The notes under the pieces: generated by a model
Database searches by the model: none
Seen by the model: only the letters and a program-made list of their open reading frames with translations
What the model was told of the DNA's origin: nothing
Program-made: the position numbers and the translations under genes
Source of the DNA: Sideroxydans lithotrophicus
GTDB taxonomy: Bacteria; Pseudomonadota; Gammaproteobacteria; Burkholderiales; Gallionellaceae
Direction of reading: 5' to 3'
Assembly: GCA_020723185.1 (NCBI GenBank)
Contig: DYJI01000006.1
Location: 1 to 64,000, forward strand
Length of the DNA: 64,000 nucleotides
In this document: positions 10,878-18,630 of the stretch, piece after piece
Position numbering within the stretch: the first letter of the stretch is position 1
Layout of the letters: every line of letters starts with the position of its first letter

Positions 10878-12416
10878 GTGCGACTTAGCAAGCTGTCCCT
10901 ATCGTTACTGCTGATCCCCCTCTCCTGCGCCCAGGCCGCGGAAGACACGGTCCCCGCCAAAGATCCCGCTGTACAACTGGCGCTTGTCGCCGGAACCGGT
11001 CCCGCCCAGCCTGCTCCGGTGAAAGACTTGATCCAGCCCCCTGCCCCGATCCGTGAAGCACTCATCGTCGCTCCGGAATACATCCTGGAGGACATCGAGC
11101 AGGAACTCGTGGTGTCCCCGGAAGCGGACTATCCGCAACTCTCCGCCCTGCCCGATGAAGACGTATGGCAGCGCATCCGCAGCGGTTTCGCCATGAAGCC
11201 GTTGAACAGCAAACTGATCCAGCGTCACGAAAAGTGGTATGCCAGCCATCCGGATTACGTGTTGCGCATGAGCGAACGGGCCAGCCGCTACCTGTTCTAC
11301 ATCGTGGAAGAGGTCGAGCGCCGTGGCATGCCGACCGAGATCGCGCTGCTGCCCATCATCGAGAGCGCGTTCAATCCCGGCGCGAATTCCGTCGCCAGCG
11401 CATCCGGCATCTGGCAGTTCATCCCGTCCACCGGCAAACACTTCGGCATGGAACAGAACTGGTGGTACGACGGCCGCCGCGACATCATCGGCGCGACCAA
11501 CGGCGCGCTCGATTATCTGGAGAAACTGCACAAGCAGTTCGGCGACTGGGAACTGGCCCTCGCTGCCTATAACTGGGGCGAGAACGCGGTCGCCCGCGCG
11601 CAGGCCGCCAACCGCAAACGCGGCAAGCCGACCACCTATTCCCATCTGAGGATGCCGCGCGAGACACAGAACTACGTGCCGAAGCTGCTCGCCGTCAAGA
11701 ACATCGTCAGCGATCCCGCCCGGTACAAACTTACCCTGCAGGCGATCCCCAACCGTCCCTATTTCGAGGCGGTGACGCCCTCCAAGCCGATGGACGTAAA
11801 GGTTGCTGCAGAGCTGGCCGAAGTGACGCTGGAGGAGTTCCTAGCGCTCAACCCCGGCCATAACCGCCCGGTCATCCTGCACGACCAGGCCGAAGTGTTG
11901 CTGCTGCCGGTGGATAAGGTCGCGGTGTTCCGCGCCAATCTGAAGAACAACGACCAGCGTCTGGTCACCTGGCAGGCCTATGAATCCGACAAGGGCGAGG
12001 CTTTCGCCGACATCGCCGAACAGTTCGACATGACACTGGATCAACTGCGACAAGCGAACGGACTGTCCCGCTACGCCACATTGAGCAACGGCCAGACCCT
12101 GCTGGTCACTGCCAAGGAAGAAGCGGAGTACGAGTTCACGCCGTTCAACATGCATGCAACGGCAGTGCAGGAGATGTCGGGATTCAGATATGTGGTACGC
12201 AGAGGCGACACCATCTCGGGCATCGCGCGCAAGTTCGGCATCAGCCAGCGCAGCCTGATCGCCATGAACAACGGACGCACCTTCCTGCGGGTAGGACAGA
12301 AATTCACCATCATGCCGGGTAGCTCACGCAGAGCCGTAGCGCGCAAGGCGGTCAAGGTGAGCAAAACCGCAAAGCACGGTAGTTCGAAACCACAGGCGAC
12401 CAGCTACCGGCGCTGA
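10878..12416 (+). CDS. mltD: Membrane-bound lytic murein transglycosylase D-like protein with LysM repeats
   Basis: This periplasmic enzyme cleaves the MurNAc-GlcNAc bond of peptidoglycan to leave 1,6-anhydroMurNAc. I chose GTG 10878 because it begins a signal peptide (MRLSKLSLSLLLIPLSCAQA); the open frame extends upstream but without one. The SLT domain carries the catalytic glutamate (LLPIIESAF, Glu162), followed by ASGIWQFIPSTG and LAAYNWGENAV. A linker domain and two LysM peptidoglycan-binding repeats end the 512-residue protein (about 385-430 and 450-495). A proper lipobox is not evident, unlike E. coli MltD. It converges on and overlaps the 3' end of the minus-strand yqjK-like gene by 13 bases. 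Confidence 0.88.
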   Translation: MRLSKLSLSLLLIPLSCAQAAEDTVPAKDPAVQLALVAGTGPAQPAPVKDLIQPPAPIREALIVAPEYILEDIEQELVVSPEADYPQLSALPDEDVWQRIRSGFAMKPLNSKLIQRHEKWYASHPDYVLRMSERASRYLFYIVEEVERRGMPTEIALLPIIESAFNPGANSVASASGIWQFIPSTGKHFGMEQNWWYDGRRDIIGATNGALDYLEKLHKQFGDWELALAAYNWGENAVARAQAANRKRGKPTTYSHLRMPRETQNYVPKLLAVKNIVSDPARYKLTLQAIPNRPYFEAVTPSKPMDVKVAAELAEVTLEEFLALNPGHNRPVILHDQAEVLLLPVDKVAVFRANLKNNDQRLVTWQAYESDKGEAFADIAEQFDMTLDQLRQANGLSRYATLSNGQTLLVTAKEEAEYEFTPFNMHATAVQEMSGFRYVVRRGDTISGIARKFGISQRSLIAMNNGRTFLRVGQKFTIMPGSSRRAVARKAVKVSKTAKHGSSKPQATSYRR

Positions 12417-12721
12417 GTCTCCCCGGCTGACGGAAACCATCTGTCCGCCAGACTGCGGACCCATCCCAGACTCTTCCATAACCCGAAGGAAGTACGCAGT
12501 ACACGCCACACCCTTTGGCGATGCCTGACCAGCAGCGCGGCCAAGACACCGGATAGGAGCGGCTGCCCGCGCAAGAAACGAAACACCGACATCACCGTGT
12601 CGGCGATATGGAAGCCCCCCTGCAAGCGCCCGCCGATCGCGGCGAGTTGGGCACGCTGGTCAGCGATCTCCCCGCGCAATTCAGCCCTACGCAAACGTAT
12701 CTCGAGCAGTCGCCTATTCAT
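12404..12721 (-). CDS. YqjK-like small basic protein
   Basis: A 105-residue, Arg-rich protein (MNRRLLEIRLRRAELRGEI) that resembles YqjK of the yqjDEK cluster. The ATG at 12721 overlaps the stop of the upstream holin-like gene by 8 bases, which fixes the start; the longer open frame to 13009 is only the shadow of that gene. A weakly hydrophobic central region (QPLLSGVLAALLV) may associate with the membrane. Function is unknown. Confidence 0.7.
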   Translation of the reverse strand: MNRRLLEIRLRRAELRGEIADQRAQLAAIGGRLQGGFHIADTVMSVFRFLRGQPLLSGVLAALLVRHRQRVWRVLRTSFGLWKSLGWVRSLADRWFPSAGETQRR

Positions 12722-13094
12722 CACGCGTCTCCAGCTCGAAACGGTCCCTGCGCAGCTCGGCAAGACTGGCCGAGAACAACACCGGAGGCTGCTGCAACAG
12801 TCGGCGCAGCGCGAAGGCACAAACGCCAGACAACACGAAGAACGAAAGCGCCAGAACGGAGATTGCCAGCAAGGGATGGTCGTGCCAGAACGCAGCGACG
12901 ATGAAGATGGCAGCCAGCACCGCCGCCATACACACGAAGAACACCGCCAGCAAGGCCAGAACCAGCATGCGCACCAGGCGCATGCGTTCCTCCTGCCATT
13001 CGTTCGCAAGCAACTCCAGCCGGGTCGAAACGATGCCGAGCGACGTGCCCAGCAAGCGTTTTAACGAGGCATACAATCCGCCCGGCTCAGACAT
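12714..13094 (-). CDS. YqjE-like (phage holin family) inner-membrane protein
   Basis: A 126-residue protein with a soluble helical N-terminus and two adjacent transmembrane segments (about 42-65 LVLALLAVFFVCMAAVLAAI and 70-92). This is the layout of the YqjE/putative holin III superfamily, which despite the name is a chromosomal envelope protein group. It lies between yqjD-like and yqjK-like genes on the same strand with 3-base spacing upstream, so the three form one transcript. In enterobacteria the group is linked to stress and stationary phase; here that is inference. Confidence 0.78.
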   Translation of the reverse strand: MSEPGGLYASLKRLLGTSLGIVSTRLELLANEWQEERMRLVRMLVLALLAVFFVCMAAVLAAIFIVAAFWHDHPLLAISVLALSFFVLSGVCAFALRRLLQQPPVLFSASLAELRRDRFELETRDE

Positions 13095-13097
13095 GGG

Positions 13098-13427
13098 TCA
13101 ACGGCTGCGGCCGATCAGCATCCCGAGCAGCAAACCGACTCCCGCCGCAATGCCGACGGCCTGCCACGGATTCTCATGTACATATTCGTCTGTCGCTTTT
13201 GCCGCGACTTTCGTGCGCTCCACCACGGCATGCTCAGCTTCTTCCAGTCTGGCCTTGGCCACCGCCAGATTAGCCTTCGCGCGCTCGCGCAAGGACGCGG
13301 CCTTCTCGCCGGCCTGATCGGCTGTCGCCCGCAACAGCTCTTCGGCGTCGGCCACCACTGCCCGCATGTCTTTGGCCAATTTCTCCTTGCTGACGTCGTA
13401 GGCTGAATTCACTGCTTTCGTGCTCAT
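13098..13427 (-). CDS. DUF883 (ElaB/YqjD-type) membrane-anchored protein
   Basis: A 109-residue protein with a long amphipathic helix (about 10-80, rich in Ala, Glu and Lys) and a C-terminal hydrophobic tail with a glycine-zipper look (AAGVGLLLGMLIGRSR). This is the YqjD/ElaB plan: a tail-anchored inner-membrane protein, which in E. coli binds ribosomes in stationary phase. The motif ENPWQAVGIAAG before the tail is typical. GAGGAG precedes the ATG, and a good promoter lies upstream at 13507-13535. Confidence 0.85.
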   Translation of the reverse strand: MSTKAVNSAYDVSKEKLAKDMRAVVADAEELLRATADQAGEKAASLRERAKANLAVAKARLEEAEHAVVERTKVAAKATDEYVHENPWQAVGIAAGVGLLLGMLIGRSR

Positions 13428-13506
13428 GATTCGCTCCTCAAGTTAGATTGGATAAGGACAACACCCGGTGTCAGTCACTTCCGTGCAACGCTGACATCAC
13501 AGCTAC

Positions 13507-13535
13507 TTTTTATGCCTGCATCACGCGCTTGTCAA
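13507..13535 (-). promoter_or_regulatory. Sigma-70-type promoter of the yqjD/E/K-like operon
   Basis: On the minus strand there is TTGACA (13535-13530), a 17-base spacer and TAAAAA (13512-13507), about 80 bases before the start codon. The -35 lies right at the 3' end of the upstream ABC ATPase gene, so the envelope operon has its own promoter. Confidence 0.55.
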
Positions 13536-13536
13536 T

Positions 13537-15543
13537 TCAATTCGGCACGACCGGATACAGATGACAGCAAACGTCATGCGACGTGCTGCCTGCAGAGGTC
13601 ATGGGGGGAAATCTTCTGGCGCAGACCGGCATGACCTGCGGACATCGCGGTGCAAAATGGCAGCCTGCAGGCGGATCTGCGGGAGAAGGCAACTCACCCT
13701 GGAGCCTGACATATTCCCTCCCTGCCCCATCGATGCGCGGCACGGCGGAGAGCAGTGCCTGCGTATAGGGATGCTTGGGCGCGCGCATCACTTCCGCCGT
13801 CGGGCCGCGCTCGACGATGCGTCCCAGATACATCACACACACCTCGTGGGCGAGGTATTCCACCACCGCCAGATTGTGGGTGATGAACAGATAGCCGAGC
13901 CCCATCTCCTCCTGCAAGGATTTAAGCAGGTTCAATATCTGCGCCTGCACCGACACATCCAGCGCCGAGGTCGGCTCGTCGCAGATCAGCAGTCCGGGCG
14001 ATACCGCCAGCGCGCGCGCGATGGCGATGCGCTGGCGCTGGCCCCCGGAGAACTCGTGCGGATAGCGCCACTTGCTGTCGCGTGCCAGCCCGACCTTGTC
14101 CAGCAACCCGTCGATCTGCGCCTGGCGCGCGGCGCTATCGTCGCCGATATGCAGCGCAGCCATACCCTCTTCCAGTATCTCCGCCACGCGCATCTTGGGA
14201 TTGAGCGACGCATACGGGTCCTGGAACACCATCTGCATGCTGCCGCGCCGCCGGTCATCCCCTCCGCGCGGCTCACCCTCCACACACACGCTACCCGCCG
14301 TGGGTGGATGCAATCCCAGCAAGGCCTTGCCCAACGTGGTCTTGCCGCAACCGGATTCGCCCACCAGGGCCAGCGTGCGGCCTTGAGGAATGCTCAGCGA
14401 CACGGCATCCACCGCTTTCACCTGACCTACCACGCGCTGCAGGATGCCCTTGCGGATAGGGAAATGAACTTTCAGGTCTTCGACCTGCAACAGTGTTGAG
14501 CGCAGAGTGCCGGGTACCGTGTTCCCCTCTCCTGCTTGCGGGAGAGGGGACGGAGGAGAGGGAGAATCAGTGCCCGGTACTCGGCTCTCGGAACCGGCAT
14601 ACAGATGACAGCGCACCCCCTGCCCGTCGACCACCTTCCATGCCGGGGACTGCGTGTGGCACAGCGCCCACGCCCGATCGCAACGCGGTGCGAAACGGCA
14701 TCCCTGCACGCTGCTGCCCAGCGGCGGTACGCTGCCGGGGATGGCACTCAGCGGCTGGCCGCTGCGCCGCGCGTCCGGCAGTGCGGCGAAAAGTTTCTGT
14801 GTGTAGGGATGCAAGGGCGCGGCGAACAATCGCTCGCGCGTTGCCTGTTCCACGATCTGTCCCGCATACATCACGCCGACGCGGTGCGCGTTCTCGGCCA
14901 CAACGCCCAGATCATGGGTGATCAGCAGCATCGCCATACCGCTCTTCTCCTGCGTCTCGCGCAGCAGCTGCAGCACCTGTGCCTGTATCGTCACATCCAG
15001 CGCGGTGGTCGGCTCATCGGCGATCAGCAACTCTGGCTCGCCGGCCAGCGCCATCGCGATCATCACCCGCTGTTTCATGCCGCCCGACATCTGGAACGGA
15101 TATTCCTGCACGCGGCGGGCCGCATCCGGGATACCGACTTGCGCGAGCAGCCCGACACAGCGGGAAAGGGCCGCCTCCTCCCTCATCCCCTTGTGCAAAG
15201 CAAGCACCTCGGCGATCTGCGCGCCCACCGTCATCACCGGATTCAGACTCAAGCCCGGTTCCTGGAAGATCATCGCCATGCGTCCGCCGCGCACGTCGCG
15301 CATCTCGCGCTCCGGCAAACCGAACAGCGCCACCTCACCCAGCCTGGCCTCCCCGCCGGCATGCACCACGCCATCCGGCAGCAGCCGCATCAACGATAGC
15401 GCCGTCATGGACTTGCCGCAGCCCGATTCACCCAGTAGCGCGAAAGTCTCCCCGCCCGCGATATCGAACGAGACCCCATCCACGATGGGCGCGCCGCCTT
15501 GCAGCCTCGTCAGCAATCCATCGACTTTGAGCAACTTCTTCAT
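13537..15543 (-). CDS. Peptide ABC transporter ATP-binding protein, two fused ATPase domains (YejF-like)
   Basis: A 668-residue cytoplasmic ATPase. The start is ATG 15543, whose ATGA overlaps the permease stop; the frame runs on upstream only as a shadow. Domain 1 has Walker A GESGCGKS, signature MSGGM and Walker B LLIADEPTTALD; domain 2 has GESGCGKT, FSGGQRQR and LLICDEPTSALD. Each half ends in the oligopeptide-type Cys-rich tail (GCRFAPRC, GCHFAPRC). The plan matches YejF and other peptide or microcin C importers. The linker is longer than expected because a 63-base palindromic insertion encodes about 21 residues rich in Pro, Ser and Gly near residue 330. With the two permeases and the 18.6-20.8 kb binding protein it makes a complete importer. 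Confidence 0.9.
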   Translation of the reverse strand: MKKLLKVDGLLTRLQGGAPIVDGVSFDIAGGETFALLGESGCGKSMTALSLMRLLPDGVVHAGGEARLGEVALFGLPEREMRDVRGGRMAMIFQEPGLSLNPVMTVGAQIAEVLALHKGMREEAALSRCVGLLAQVGIPDAARRVQEYPFQMSGGMKQRVMIAMALAGEPELLIADEPTTALDVTIQAQVLQLLRETQEKSGMAMLLITHDLGVVAENAHRVGVMYAGQIVEQATRERLFAAPLHPYTQKLFAALPDARRSGQPLSAIPGSVPPLGSSVQGCRFAPRCDRAWALCHTQSPAWKVVDGQGVRCHLYAGSESRVPGTDSPSPPSPLPQAGEGNTVPGTLRSTLLQVEDLKVHFPIRKGILQRVVGQVKAVDAVSLSIPQGRTLALVGESGCGKTTLGKALLGLHPPTAGSVCVEGEPRGGDDRRRGSMQMVFQDPYASLNPKMRVAEILEEGMAALHIGDDSAARQAQIDGLLDKVGLARDSKWRYPHEFSGGQRQRIAIARALAVSPGLLICDEPTSALDVSVQAQILNLLKSLQEEMGLGYLFITHNLAVVEYLAHEVCVMYLGRIVERGPTAEVMRAPKHPYTQALLSAVPRIDGAGREYVRLQGELPSPADPPAGCHFAPRCPQVMPVCARRFPPMTSAGSTSHDVCCHLYPVVPN
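14506..14580. repeat. Palindromic mini-element inserted in the ABC ATPase gene, flanked by 12-base direct repeats
   Basis: A 9-bp stem (CCCCTCTCC / GGAGAGGGG, 14524-14532 and 14541-14549) with an 8-base loop is flanked by AGTGCCGGGTAC (14506-14517) and AGTGCCCGGTAC (14569-14580), identical at 11 of 12 positions and in direct orientation. That is what a target-site duplication around a small insertion looks like. The inserted length including one repeat is 63 bases, a multiple of three with no stop. The stem sequence resembles the abundant CTCTCCC...GGGAGAG type of proteobacterial REP-like repeats. Confidence 0.7.
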
Positions 15544-16892
15544 GCTGCACCTTCCGTCCGGTTCATGCGCGGATCGAAGGCATCGCGCACAGCATCGGCG
15601 AACAGGTTGGCCGCCAGCACCAGCACCAGCATGAACACGAAAGCGGACGCCAGTGCCCACCACACCACCGGTTCGCGCCCCATCTCCAGACGCGCCGCGT
15701 TGATCATGGTGCCGAACGAGATCATCGACGGGTCGACGCCGACGCCGACGTAGGACAGCACCGCCTCGGCCAGTACCAGCGCGGAGAAATCCATCACCAG
15801 CGCGATGAGGATGATGTGCATCACGTTGGGCATGATGTGGCGCGACAGGATGCGCATGGATGACACGCCGAACGCTTGCGCCGCCTGGATGTATTCCATC
15901 TCGCGCAGTTTCAGCGTCTCGCCGCGCAGCAGGCGGCACAGACCGGTCCAACTGGTCAGGCCGAGGATAAGACAGAGCGCGACCAGCCGAAGGTCGGCAC
16001 GCGCGGCCGATGTCTCGAACCATTCGGGATGCGTATCGATGGTGACCTGCATGATCAGCACCGCCGCCGCGATCAGCAGCACGCTGGGGATGGAACTGAG
16101 CACGGTGTAGACGTACTGGATGACATCGTCCACCCAGCCCCTGAAATAGCCCGCCGCCACACCGAGGAACAGGGCCAGCGGCAGCGTCACCAGCGTGGTC
16201 AATGTGCCGATGACGAGTCCGGTACGTATGGATTTCAGCGACAGATACAGCACGTCCTGCCCCACCTTGTCAGTGCCGAGCACATGGTAGACGGTGGCGA
16301 GATTCACCAACGCACCGCAGAGTGCGGCCAGCGCGACCAGCGTCACCTGCACTGCACGTTGCTTCAGATGCCGCCGCAGTGACCAAGCCAGCAGCAACCC
16401 GACCAAGGCCCCGGCAAATGTGCCTGCGGCAGCCCGCTTCGCCACATCCGCGGTGCGCTGCGACACATCGGCCAGATGCGCGCCGCCGTATCGCAAGCGC
16501 GGGTAGTCGCGCACGACATGGCTCTGTGCATCCTCCAAGCTCTCCTTGGCGTACAGATGCAGGGCGAACGGCGCGGAATAGGTCTTTTCAGTATGCGCGC
16601 GCAAAGGTTCGACCAGCTTGTCGAACACGCTCAGCACCTCGGGCGAATAGACCTTCTCTCCGGCGTCCGTCTGCGGCAAGGCGACCCGATAGTGCAAGGT
16701 ATCCAGCAGACCGATGACGAGGAAACACGACAACACCAGCATGGATACCATCGCCACACTGCTGCGCGCCACTCGCTGCCACGGCAGGCGCAGATGGGGA
16801 CGCTCACGCACATGGACGGCCACCGCGACGATAACAGCCAGCAACAGGAACACCAGCGCATCGCTCCACAGGATGACGGGGAGGAAATTCAT
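15540..16892 (-). CDS. Peptide ABC transporter permease (DppC/YejE type)
   Basis: A 450-residue inner-membrane permease. The C-terminal half is the BPD_transp_1 domain with about five TM segments and the EAA loop near residue 345 (EYIQAAQAFGVSSMRILSRH). The N-terminal 190 residues hold two TM segments and a periplasmic loop with no clear counterpart in short DppC proteins, and make it longer than YejE (about 340 residues). It overlaps the upstream permease and the downstream ATPase by 4 bases each, so the three are one coupled operon. Confidence 0.87.
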   Translation of the reverse strand: MNFLPVILWSDALVFLLLAVIVAVAVHVRERPHLRLPWQRVARSSVAMVSMLVLSCFLVIGLLDTLHYRVALPQTDAGEKVYSPEVLSVFDKLVEPLRAHTEKTYSAPFALHLYAKESLEDAQSHVVRDYPRLRYGGAHLADVSQRTADVAKRAAAGTFAGALVGLLLAWSLRRHLKQRAVQVTLVALAALCGALVNLATVYHVLGTDKVGQDVLYLSLKSIRTGLVIGTLTTLVTLPLALFLGVAAGYFRGWVDDVIQYVYTVLSSIPSVLLIAAAVLIMQVTIDTHPEWFETSAARADLRLVALCLILGLTSWTGLCRLLRGETLKLREMEYIQAAQAFGVSSMRILSRHIMPNVMHIILIALVMDFSALVLAEAVLSYVGVGVDPSMISFGTMINAARLEMGREPVVWWALASAFVFMLVLVLAANLFADAVRDAFDPRMNRTEGAA

Positions 16893-17866
16893 CTCAGCCT
16901 CACCCTTGGGTCGACCACCGTGTAGGACACATCCGTCAGGATCAGTCCCGCGATGTACAGCACGGAGCCGAGGAACACCATCGCCCGCACCACGCTGAAA
17001 TCCTGCGCGTTGATCGCGTCTATGGTGTAGCTGCCGAGGCCGGGGATGCCGAAGAACGATTCGGTCAGCAGGCTGCCCATGAACAGCAATGGGATCACCA
17101 CCACCACGCCGGTGAGGATGGGGATCAGCGCGTTCTTCAGCACGTGGGTGAACAACACGCGCAACTCGGACAGACCCTTGGCACGCGCGGTGCGCACATA
17201 GTCCTTGCCGATCTCATCGAGGAAGATGGTGCGATACCAGCGGCTGCTGGAGCCGATGCCGCCGACCACACCGATGAGGATAGGCAGCACCACGAACTTT
17301 AAACTGTCCGCACCACCCGCATAGCCGGAGATCGGCACCAGATGCCACAGCTTGCTCACCAGGAACTGGCCACCGATGATGTAGAACAATCCAGAGATGG
17401 ACATCAGGAGTACACACAGGGCCACCCCTGCCAGATCCAGGGCAGTGGCACGGAACAGTGTCATCAGCAGCGCAAAGCTGACATACACCACGAGACCGAT
17501 GAGGAAGGTAGGCAAGGCGATGGCCAGGCTGGGCCCCATGCGCGTAGCGATCTCGCGGCTGATGCTGCGCCCGTCATCCGAATAGCCGAAGTCGAACACG
17601 AACATGCTCGCCGACTTCTGCCAGAAGATGGTGTCGGTGAAAGTACCCGCGCTTCCCGTCCCCGTGTTGAGGAACAGCGGCTTGTCGTAACCACGCTGCT
17701 GTTTCCATCTGTCGATCGCTTCCGGCGTCACGCGCTTGATGCCGAGCTGCATGCGCGCCATGTCGTCCGGTGTGTTGACCACGAAGAACAGCGCGAAGGT
17801 GAGCAGGTTCACCCCGATCAGGATGGGGATGGCATACAGGATGCGGCGGACGAGATAAGCGATCAT
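16889..17866 (-). CDS. Peptide ABC transporter permease (DppB/YejB type)
   Basis: A 325-residue inner-membrane protein with the standard DppB N-terminus (MIAYLVRRILYAIPILIGVNLLTF), six TM segments and the EAA loop (DYVRTARAKGLSELRVLFTHV) near residue 215. It forms the heterodimeric channel with the 15540-16892 permease. It is the first gene of the minus-strand permease-ATPase block. The binding-protein gene that would normally precede it lies 765 bases further up, beyond an opposing FrnE-like gene. Confidence 0.9.
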   Translation of the reverse strand: MIAYLVRRILYAIPILIGVNLLTFALFFVVNTPDDMARMQLGIKRVTPEAIDRWKQQRGYDKPLFLNTGTGSAGTFTDTIFWQKSASMFVFDFGYSDDGRSISREIATRMGPSLAIALPTFLIGLVVYVSFALLMTLFRATALDLAGVALCVLLMSISGLFYIIGGQFLVSKLWHLVPISGYAGGADSLKFVVLPILIGVVGGIGSSSRWYRTIFLDEIGKDYVRTARAKGLSELRVLFTHVLKNALIPILTGVVVVIPLLFMGSLLTESFFGIPGLGSYTIDAINAQDFSVVRAMVFLGSVLYIAGLILTDVSYTVVDPRVRLR

Positions 17867-17896
17867 GGGTGGCCGCTATTGTACGGGAACAGCCGA

Positions 17897-17925
17897 TTGC
17901 CAAACCATCCGGCTGGGCAGAAAAT
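17897..17925 (+). promoter_or_regulatory. Possible promoter of the FrnE-like gene
   Basis: TTGCCA, a 17-base spacer and GAAAAT end about 33 bases before the ATG at 17959. The -35 matches consensus at 5 of 6 positions and the -10 at 4 of 6. Confidence 0.35.
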
Positions 17926-17958
17926 GAAGCCGCCCCTCACATCGTTCAGGAGAACGCC

Positions 17959-18603
17959 ATGCAAATCGAAGTCTGGTCGGACGTCATCTGCCCCTGGTGC
18001 TACATCGGCAAGCGCAAGCTGGAGATGGCGCTCGCAAAGTTCCCGCACTGGGAGCACGTGCAAGTGGTCTGGCGCAGTTTCGAACTGGATCCCACTGCAC
18101 CGCGCAATCCGAGCGGCACGCTGAACGAGATGCTGGCAGCAAAGTACAGCGTCACCCTGCAGGAAGCCGAAGCCATGAACGCGCGTGTGACCGAAGCCGC
18201 CAAAGAAGTCGGCCTGGATTACCATCTGGAGAACGCCCGCCCCGGCAACACCTTCGATGCCCACCGCCTGCTGCACTACGCTGCCTCGCGCCAGCTGGAC
18301 GATGTCGCTTCGGAACGAATGATGCGCGGCTACTTCTCGGAGTCCCTGCCGGTCGGCGATATCCAGGCGCTGGTCCGACTCGCGCCCGAGTTCGGCATAC
18401 CGGAGCATGAAGCGATGGCCGTTCTGGAAAGCGATGCTTATGCAAACGATGTGCGTGCGGACGAAGCACGCGCCTCGGATTTCGGCATCACCGGCGTCCC
18501 CTGCTTCGTCATCGATGAAAGCATCATCATCGCGGGCGCACAGCCCGTCGAAGTCTTTGCTGACACGCTGCGACAGGCCTGGGAAGAATCATCGCAGCAC
18601 TAA
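17959..18603 (+). CDS. DsbA-family oxidoreductase, FrnE-like
   Basis: A 214-residue cytoplasmic protein with a thioredoxin fold and helical insertion. The ATG at 17959 follows AGGAGA and starts the conserved MQIEVWSDVICPWC segment. The active site is Cys11-Pro-Trp-Cys14, as in FrnE and related DsbA-like proteins acting on disulfides or glutathione adducts in the cytoplasm. No signal peptide is present. The cis-Pro region (FGITGVPCFVID) near residue 185 is intact. It lies on the plus strand inside an otherwise minus-strand peptide transporter locus. Confidence 0.88.
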   Translation: MQIEVWSDVICPWCYIGKRKLEMALAKFPHWEHVQVVWRSFELDPTAPRNPSGTLNEMLAAKYSVTLQEAEAMNARVTEAAKEVGLDYHLENARPGNTFDAHRLLHYAASRQLDDVASERMMRGYFSESLPVGDIQALVRLAPEFGIPEHEAMAVLESDAYANDVRADEARASDFGITGVPCFVIDESIIIAGAQPVEVFADTLRQAWEESSQH

Positions 18604-18630
18604 CCCCACCTGCCACGGCAGAAGAACAGG

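Noticed and set aside
16293-16890. Defect or fusion in the long permease
   Set aside because: The extra N-terminal 190 residues are in one clean frame with two plausible TM segments and no sign of a frameshift; it looks like a family variant.
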